Shown here one piece after another: positions 59,425-64,000 of a stretch of 64,000 bases of DNA. The position numbers were made by a program, and so were the translations under genes. Numbering within the stretch: position 1 is the first letter of the stretch; every line of letters begins with the position of its first letter. Location of the stretch: assembly GCF_003952525.1 (NCBI RefSeq), contig NZ_CP034451.1, forward strand, positions 3,410,001 to 3,474,000, in the 5' to 3' direction. The notes under the pieces were generated by a model. It had not been told where the DNA came from. It did not search any database and was given only the letters and a program-made list of their open reading frames with translations. This DNA is from Mesorhizobium sp. M3A.F.Ca.ET.080.04.2.1. GTDB lineage: Bacteria; Pseudomonadota; Alphaproteobacteria; Rhizobiales; Rhizobiaceae.

Positions 59425-62005
59425 GTTCTCTCTCCCCAACCTGATCAACGAGTTTTGGGGTTCGTCATTTGAGGGCGAACTCAAGATGTGGAGCCGCAAG
59501 ACCAAAAAGACGAGTTCGTACAGGCCGAACGATATTCCCCGACTGGTTCGCGATATCGAGAAGCGGAAACACACCGAGGATTTGTACCTCGGGCTAAGTA
59601 CCCAGGCGACAGGCCTCAAACCCATTGCGCGCGGTTCGAATGAAACCGCCGTCTCGCTTCCAGGCATCTTCGCCGACATCGATTTTGCCGAGGCAAAGAA
59701 CAGCACCAAGCACTATCCGCCCGATAGCGACACCGCCCTCGACCTTATCCAGTCGTTCGAGGTCAAGCCGTTTCTGGTCCAACATAGCGGCAACGGTCTC
59801 CACGTCCTTTATGCATTCGACAAGTCGATGGCTCTGGTGAACCGAGACGAACGGCGTAGGGCTCAAGCCATCTTGCGGCAGTTTTATCGTAAGCTGGCTG
59901 ATCACTTCGAACGTGCCGGCTATGAGATCGACAATGTCAGCGATCTTGCTCGCGTCTTCCGCGTGCCAATGACCTTCAATCACAAGTCGGGCACACCAAA
60001 GCCTGTGGCGGTCATCACTTACAGTCCCGAGGAACGACTGTCACTCTCCGACCTGGAACGGGAACTGCCGCAGGTTGATGGCGAAACACCAAAAGCGGCC
60101 TCGGCGAAACCAGCCGACCATTCGGTGATTCGGCAGGAATGTCCTTGGTATAGCCACTTCACGGGGGATGGTGCGGCCGCTGCTGATGAGCCCAACTGGT
60201 ATGGTGCCGCGTCGATCACGTCGCGCTGCAAAGATGGCGAACGCAGCTTCCACGAATATAGCGCTCGGCATCCCGGTTATAGTCCGCGCGAGGCGGACAA
60301 GAAACTCAGACGCGCACTTGAGGAAGCCGGTCCCCGCACCTGCGATTCTATCCGCTCGGAACTCGGCAATGAGCGCTTCTGTGACGGCTGCCCGCATCGC
60401 GGTAGCATCACGTCGCCTATCCAGCTTGGCATAATTTACGATCCCGGCCCCACCGGGCCGAGGGCGCTGGGCTTCACGAAAGAAGGGCACTACGCGCTAC
60501 TCGATCCGGTGCGGAAGATCGTCATACTCGCATCCGCCCAGCAGCTTCTCGCGGAGCAGTATCTGCTCGGTCTGGCCGAATCCGGATTTTGGCGTCAGCG
60601 GTTTCCCGGCAGAAGGGGCGCAAATTTCAAAGCCGCAGGAGAGACCCTGATAAAAGCCTGCCGCCGTGCGGGCCCGTTCAATCCCCTGCGCATTCGTGGC
60701 CGTGGGATCTGGCCTGAGAGCGGCGAGGTGATCGTCAATCTCGGCCAGCCGATCGAAAGCTCGAAATTCCTCTACCTATGCTTTGAACGCATAGTTCTGG
60801 ATAACGATGGGCCGCCTTTCGATGCCGAGCGCCTCAGGAGCCACTTGGAGCTCTATCATTGGCGCAACTCGCAGGATGCTGGACTGCTGTTCGGTTGGCT
60901 CGCGATGGCTCCGATCTGCGGCGCTCTGGTGTGGCGGCCCCATGCCTTCGTCTACGGGCCGGCGCGGTCGGGAAAAACCACCATCCACACGGTCGCTTCC
61001 ATCGTGCTGAGCCCGTTAGCGATATCGGCGGACGGCCAAAGCACGGAAGCAGGCATCCGCCAGACGCTGGGGCCAGATAGCTTGCCGATCCTGCTGGACG
61101 AGTTCGAGAGTGACCAGAACGGTTCAACCTTGCGAAACATCCTCCGGCTCGCCCGCAGCGCGTCGTCAGCGGATACACCGGTGCTGAAGGGCACACCGGA
61201 AGGGAAGGCTATGAGCTTCAGCCTGCGCACCACCTTCCTGTTCAGCGCCATCAACCCGCGCGGCATGTCCCCGGCTGACCAGTCACGCATCTCGATGTTC
61301 GAACTGCTGATGCACAACAACGACAGGGAGGTCGCCAAGCGCATCGCCCAGGATGAGACATACTTCCGTACGACGGGCTCGGCGTGGTGCTCCCATATGA
61401 TTGGGCTCGCCCATCTGGTGCAGCCGGCCGCCGACGCCATCGACATCCATCTGGTGGGAGATCGGCGCCATCGTCAGAACATGAGCATCCTCATCGGGGC
61501 GGGCTTCGTTGCCTTGAACAGCAGGATCCCCACGGACGAGGAAGCGCGGGCGCTCGCCGCCGAATATGCGCCGGCCATCGAGCAACATGCCCTTGAAGTC
61601 GAGCGCGACGACGCGCAGGAGTGCCTCGATTACCTGCTCTCCCATGTCACGGACGGCTATCCCCTCGGGCATTGGCTCGCCTGCGTCAGGGATGAACAGC
61701 AGCGGCGCGGCAACGACTTCGCGGATGCAGAGCGTATAGTCGCGAGCTACGGCATGCGGGTAAATGCCGAGGGCGAGGCCGCCGGCTTCTACATCGCCAA
61801 CGGCGCTCCAGCGACGGAGGGGGTGTTCCAGGGCACACAATGGGCGCAGAAGGCTTGGGAACGCGCCCTTCGCAAGTTGGAGGGTGCCTTCACACCTCGT
61901 AACCCTGTCCAATTCAAGGTGCTGGGGAAGAAGCGCGCACTAGGTATTCCGCTCTCCTACCTACCCGATGAGCCGCTGCCGTTCGTCACCAAAGGACCGT
62001 ATTAG
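59414..62005 (+). CDS. Primase-polymerase/helicase of a mobile element
   Basis: An 863-residue replication protein. The N-terminal archaeo-eukaryotic primase domain has the catalytic hhhDhD block IFADIDF at about 86-92, the nucleotide-binding HSGNGLHVLYAF near 120, and LARVFRVPMTFNHKSG near 180. A Cys cluster (CDSIRSELGNERFCDGC) near 312 may bind zinc. The C-terminal AAA+ domain has Walker A GPARSGKTT at about 515, Walker B ILLDEFE near 560 and sensor text FLFSAINPRG. This combination implies autonomous replication of the excised element. Confidence 0.82.
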   Translation: MGAEFSLPNLINEFWGSSFEGELKMWSRKTKKTSSYRPNDIPRLVRDIEKRKHTEDLYLGLSTQATGLKPIARGSNETAVSLPGIFADIDFAEAKNSTKHYPPDSDTALDLIQSFEVKPFLVQHSGNGLHVLYAFDKSMALVNRDERRRAQAILRQFYRKLADHFERAGYEIDNVSDLARVFRVPMTFNHKSGTPKPVAVITYSPEERLSLSDLERELPQVDGETPKAASAKPADHSVIRQECPWYSHFTGDGAAAADEPNWYGAASITSRCKDGERSFHEYSARHPGYSPREADKKLRRALEEAGPRTCDSIRSELGNERFCDGCPHRGSITSPIQLGIIYDPGPTGPRALGFTKEGHYALLDPVRKIVILASAQQLLAEQYLLGLAESGFWRQRFPGRRGANFKAAGETLIKACRRAGPFNPLRIRGRGIWPESGEVIVNLGQPIESSKFLYLCFERIVLDNDGPPFDAERLRSHLELYHWRNSQDAGLLFGWLAMAPICGALVWRPHAFVYGPARSGKTTIHTVASIVLSPLAISADGQSTEAGIRQTLGPDSLPILLDEFESDQNGSTLRNILRLARSASSADTPVLKGTPEGKAMSFSLRTTFLFSAINPRGMSPADQSRISMFELLMHNNDREVAKRIAQDETYFRTTGSAWCSHMIGLAHLVQPAADAIDIHLVGDRRHRQNMSILIGAGFVALNSRIPTDEEARALAAEYAPAIEQHALEVERDDAQECLDYLLSHVTDGYPLGHWLACVRDEQQRRGNDFADAERIVASYGMRVNAEGEAAGFYIANGAPATEGVFQGTQWAQKAWERALRKLEGAFTPRNPVQFKVLGKKRALGIPLSYLPDEPLPFVTKGPY

Positions 62006-62013
62006 TGCCGCCC

Positions 62014-62119
62014 GGACGGACGGACACCTATACGCTATGGGAGAGAGGGGGTGGGGTAGCTGCCGTGCACTGCCGCCGCCCACCCCCTGTGCCGGTGCTG
62101 TATGGGCGGCCGTCCGTCC
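62014..62119. other. Nested stem-loop, candidate replication origin or terminator
   Basis: An outer pair GGACGGACG (62014-62022) / CGTCCGTCC (62111-62119) encloses an inner perfect pair AGGGGGTGGG (62046-62055) / CCCACCCCCT (62079-62088). It starts 9 bases after the primase-helicase stop. There is no T tract. A structured region beside a primase gene could be an origin; it could also end the operon transcript. Confidence 0.45.
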
Positions 62120-62308
62120 CGTGGCCGCCGGAATGCTGGAACGCCGCTTTCACCGTTTCGCTGCCGAGATGTTCGTGGACTCGATTTCAACCTCGGTGGC
62201 CGAGGAATCCGCAATATCCGCGGCCGCGTCGTCTCGCGGCTGCGACATCCAACAACATGCTGAGGTTACCGCGCTGGTTACAAGTGGGGTCGCTCAGGAG
62301 GCCTCGGG

Positions 62309-62355
62309 GCACAATTCGCGATTAATTGTGCGGGTTACCGCTGCGTGTTTTCCTG
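62309..62355 (+). promoter_or_regulatory. Control block upstream of the integrase gene
   Basis: A palindrome GCACAATT-N7-AATTGTGC (62309-62331) overlaps a block CGCGATTAATTGTGC (62317-62331), then 13 bases, then GTGTTTTCCTG (62345-62355). The same two blocks with the same 13-base spacing occur at 63,797-63,835 before the next gene, so this is probably a shared promoter and operator. Confidence 0.6.
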
Positions 62356-62383
62356 ACTGTTTTTGCTTAGCGAGAGCACAGAG

Positions 62384-63622
62384 ATGAACGACTTTAGAGT
62401 TTCTATTACGCACACGACCCGTCGGCGTAAGCTAAAGGACGGCAAGGTTGCGCACTATGACCAGTATTACTGCGAGTACCGCGATCCGAAGTTGAAGCGC
62501 AGGCGCCGCCGCGCCTTCAATCGTAAGAAGGATGCCGAGGCCTTCCGGAATGCCCTGCTAATCAAGGTTTCTGAGGGCAAGTATGTCGACGAACGAACTT
62601 CGCCAACCCTCGGCAAGGCCATAGATCATTGGTTGGCAGACAAAGAAGGCAAGGTGAAGCCCTCGACCCTCATGGGATATAAGGTTGTCGTGAACGGCGC
62701 TATCCGTGGTCCGTTGTTGGTCGGCACCGCTCAAGAGCGGGCAAACTATACCGAAACCGGCGTCGCGCCGGAGGGAGCCCGGTTTCTCCAGCTTCTTGGT
62801 GACGTAAAGCTGACTGATCTAAACCCCGCGATGCTCCGAGTTTGGCACAAGACCATTGTGGACCACTGCGGCATCTACACTGCCAATCGGGCAAAGAGCC
62901 ACATCAAATCGATCACGGCCCTTGCCGAGGAAGATTTCCTGGTAAGGGCGCCGTCGATGCCGACTGGGCTTACGAGGGTCCGGAACCGTCCGAAGAAGGC
63001 AATCTTGACCCCGGAAGACATCGCGAAGGTGGTCCGGGCCGCCAAAGATGACGCAGAATGCGGCATCTACTACGCCTTCGCTTTCCTCGCCGGGACGCGA
63101 CCGTCCGAGCAGCTGGGCCTGCTCTGGTCCGAGGTGGATTTCGACAAGAACGTGATCCACATTCGCCGCATCCAGGAGCGCGATGGAACGCTCACCGAGA
63201 TGACCAAAACCGAAGCCGGTACTCGCGACATCCCAATGAGCGCCGTGTTGCGTGAGATGCTGCTGGCTTGGCGGGTCCGCTGCCCGAGAAAGGGCAAGGA
63301 GCTACACCGCGTCTTCCCCGGCCCCGGCCGGCTACAGGAATGGCCGAAGCCCCGCCTCGGCGGCGGTGGGCCGCTGCTCTACCAAAACTTCCGTAAGCGT
63401 TACTGGACGCCGGTCTTCAAGCGTCTGGGCCTTCCGTATGTGACGCCGCATTCGGCGCGCCACTCCTTTATCTCGACCTTGCAAGCTCAAGGCATTGAGA
63501 TCGGTCTGGTCGCGCAGATCGCCGGCCATGCGAACCCGACCGTGACGCTTGGCCACTACACCCAGGCGGTTCGTGACGGCAGTGCTGCAATGGAGGCGCT
63601 GGACCGGGCCTACGGTGGGTAG
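62384..63622 (+). CDS. int: Tyrosine recombinase (site-specific integrase)
   Basis: A 412-residue phage-type integrase. The N-terminal arm-binding domain starts SITHTTRRRKLKDGKVAHYD; a SAM-like core-binding domain follows. Catalytic residues are R239 (AGTRPSEQLGLLW), a Lys in the KTEAGTRDI turn, H356 and R359 (HSARHS), H382 (GHANPT) and Y392 (LGHYTQ). ATG 62384 is preferred to a TTG at 62,363. It is the likely enzyme for integration at the tRNA-Gly anticodon loop; the fact that it lies near the right end fits an intact tRNA beyond the window. Confidence 0.9.
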   Translation: MNDFRVSITHTTRRRKLKDGKVAHYDQYYCEYRDPKLKRRRRRAFNRKKDAEAFRNALLIKVSEGKYVDERTSPTLGKAIDHWLADKEGKVKPSTLMGYKVVVNGAIRGPLLVGTAQERANYTETGVAPEGARFLQLLGDVKLTDLNPAMLRVWHKTIVDHCGIYTANRAKSHIKSITALAEEDFLVRAPSMPTGLTRVRNRPKKAILTPEDIAKVVRAAKDDAECGIYYAFAFLAGTRPSEQLGLLWSEVDFDKNVIHIRRIQERDGTLTEMTKTEAGTRDIPMSAVLREMLLAWRVRCPRKGKELHRVFPGPGRLQEWPKPRLGGGGPLLYQNFRKRYWTPVFKRLGLPYVTPHSARHSFISTLQAQGIEIGLVAQIAGHANPTVTLGHYTQAVRDGSAAMEALDRAYGG

Positions 63623-63654
63623 GTAGCTGCGGTGCTGGCCACGCCGCGCCACGG

Positions 63655-63765
63655 GGACCGTACGTCCGTGGGCGCTAGCAGGCCGGCGCTGCCGCCGGGG
63701 CGGTGCGGGCGCAGGGCCCGCCCCGTGGCCTGCCCGGCGCAGGGCGGCATGTGGCAGGCTTGCAC
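63655..63765. other. GC-rich structured region after the integrase gene
   Basis: CGGGGCGG (near 63,697) pairs perfectly with CCGCCCCG (near 63,718), and several overlapping GC-rich repeats of the GCGCAGGGC type surround it. A terminator-like or recombination-related fold is possible. No gene is seen between the integrase and 63,858. Confidence 0.4.
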
Positions 63766-63796
63766 TACCTGTGCGCGAGCTAACTATCTGATATTA

Positions 63797-63835
63797 CGCG
63801 AATAATTGTGCCAAGACTCGCGCCGTGTTTTCCTG
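63797..63835 (+). promoter_or_regulatory. Second copy of the integrase control block
   Basis: CGCGAATAATTGTGC (63797-63811), 13 bases, GTGTTTTCCTG (63825-63835), matching 62,317-62,355 in content and spacing. The start codon follows after 22 bases (28 at the integrase), so both genes probably share a regulator. Confidence 0.6.
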
Positions 63836-63852
63836 TCCTGTTGGACAGGAGG
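63832..63852 (+). promoter_or_regulatory. Hairpin hiding the ribosome-binding site
   Basis: CCTGTCC (63832-63838), loop TGTT, GGACAGG (63843-63849). The 3' arm overlaps the AGGAGG ribosome-binding site (63847-63852) of the last gene, so folding could limit its translation. Confidence 0.45.
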
Positions 63853-63857
63853 CAGTC

Positions 63858-64000
63858 ATGCACATCATGGTCAAGGACAAGCGCACCGGCAGCGAGGAGT
63901 GGATGTCCCTCGATAAAGCAGCAGAGCTGATGCGGCTCGATCCGGCCGAGATCGAATGGGCGCTAGAAGAATTCGGCGAGTGCGAGTCTGTCGACTACAT
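63858..64000 (+). CDS. Unknown protein, N-terminal part (runs off the window)
   Basis: ATG 63858 follows a strong AGGAGG by 5 bases. The visible 47 residues start MHIMVKDKRTGSEEWMSLDK and continue AAELMRLDPAEIEWALEEFG, an acidic helical protein. Not recognised. Sharing its promoter block with the integrase suggests a role in the life cycle of the element. Confidence 0.6.
   Translation, partial: MHIMVKDKRTGSEEWMSLDKAAELMRLDPAEIEWALEEFGECESVDY

Noticed and set aside
49873..64000. Prophage
   Set aside because: No capsid, terminase, tail or lysis genes are visible; integrase, excisionase and primase alone do not make a phage.
28600..64000. CRISPR array
   Set aside because: Direct repeats present are few, long or diverged; nothing shows regularly spaced 25-40 base repeats and no cas gene is visible.

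Overview
The window looks like a chromosome segment of a GC-rich alphaproteobacterium of the Rhizobiales, most likely Mesorhizobium or a close relative. The reasons are the rhizobial core gene set (bkd operon, arginase plus ornithine cyclodeaminase under an Lrp-type regulator, many sugar ABC transporters), RIME-like palindromic intergenic repeats, a MucR/Ros regulator and promoters of the EcfG general stress type (GGAAC-N16/17-CGTT). Assignments rest on reading motifs and translations; no database search was possible.

Bases 1 to about 28,600 are ordinary core or metabolic chromosome. They hold the end of a DUF2182 membrane protein, holA, a branched-chain 2-oxoacid dehydrogenase cluster (E1 alpha, E1 beta, E2, E3), a saccharopine-dehydrogenase-like gene with a divergent Lrp regulator, a carbohydrate ABC transporter with an unusual Gfo/Idh-aldo/keto reductase fusion and an AraC regulator, an aldehyde dehydrogenase with a luciferase-like oxidoreductase, a ribose-type ABC transporter with its LacI regulator and a perfect operator palindrome, and an arginine catabolic pair with its Lrp regulator.

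At 28,611-28,656 the 3' half of a tRNA-Gly(GCC) gene is abruptly cut in the anticodon loop. This is a classic integration junction, and everything to the right appears to be accessory DNA. A diverged copy of the sequence just inside the junction recurs at about 49,682, again starting at the TTGGCAAG core, so the accessory DNA is probably two tandem islands. Island A (28.66-49.68 kb) has no visible integrase. It contains a secreted trypsin-like protease, MucR, about a dozen tiny genes in several small families (several with EcfG-type promoters), a 400-bp duplication, nhaA, an IS21-family remnant, a sugar-transferase pair, wrecked ligD copies, a secreted thermonuclease, a Co-type nitrile hydratase operon and a serine beta-lactamase-like hydrolase. 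Island B (49.68 kb to beyond the end) carries an excisionase-like protein, a primase-polymerase/helicase and a tyrosine integrase, and looks like a self-replicating integrative element.

The cargo of island B is the most interesting part. A divergent HD phosphohydrolase faces an adenylosuccinate-synthetase homologue whose catalytic Asp is replaced by Ser in a GSEGKGK motif, as in the phage PurZ enzymes of 2-aminoadenine (Z) DNA synthesis. The latter overlaps a membrane-anchored dCTP-deaminase/dUTPase-fold protein. Immediately downstream is a tightly overlapping DNA methyltransferase / SF2 helicase / GIY-YIG nuclease operon resembling a restriction-modification system. I read the first three genes as a candidate nucleotide-based (possibly anti-phage) module sitting beside a restriction-type system. 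The function is inference; the motifs and the arrangement are visible in the sequence.
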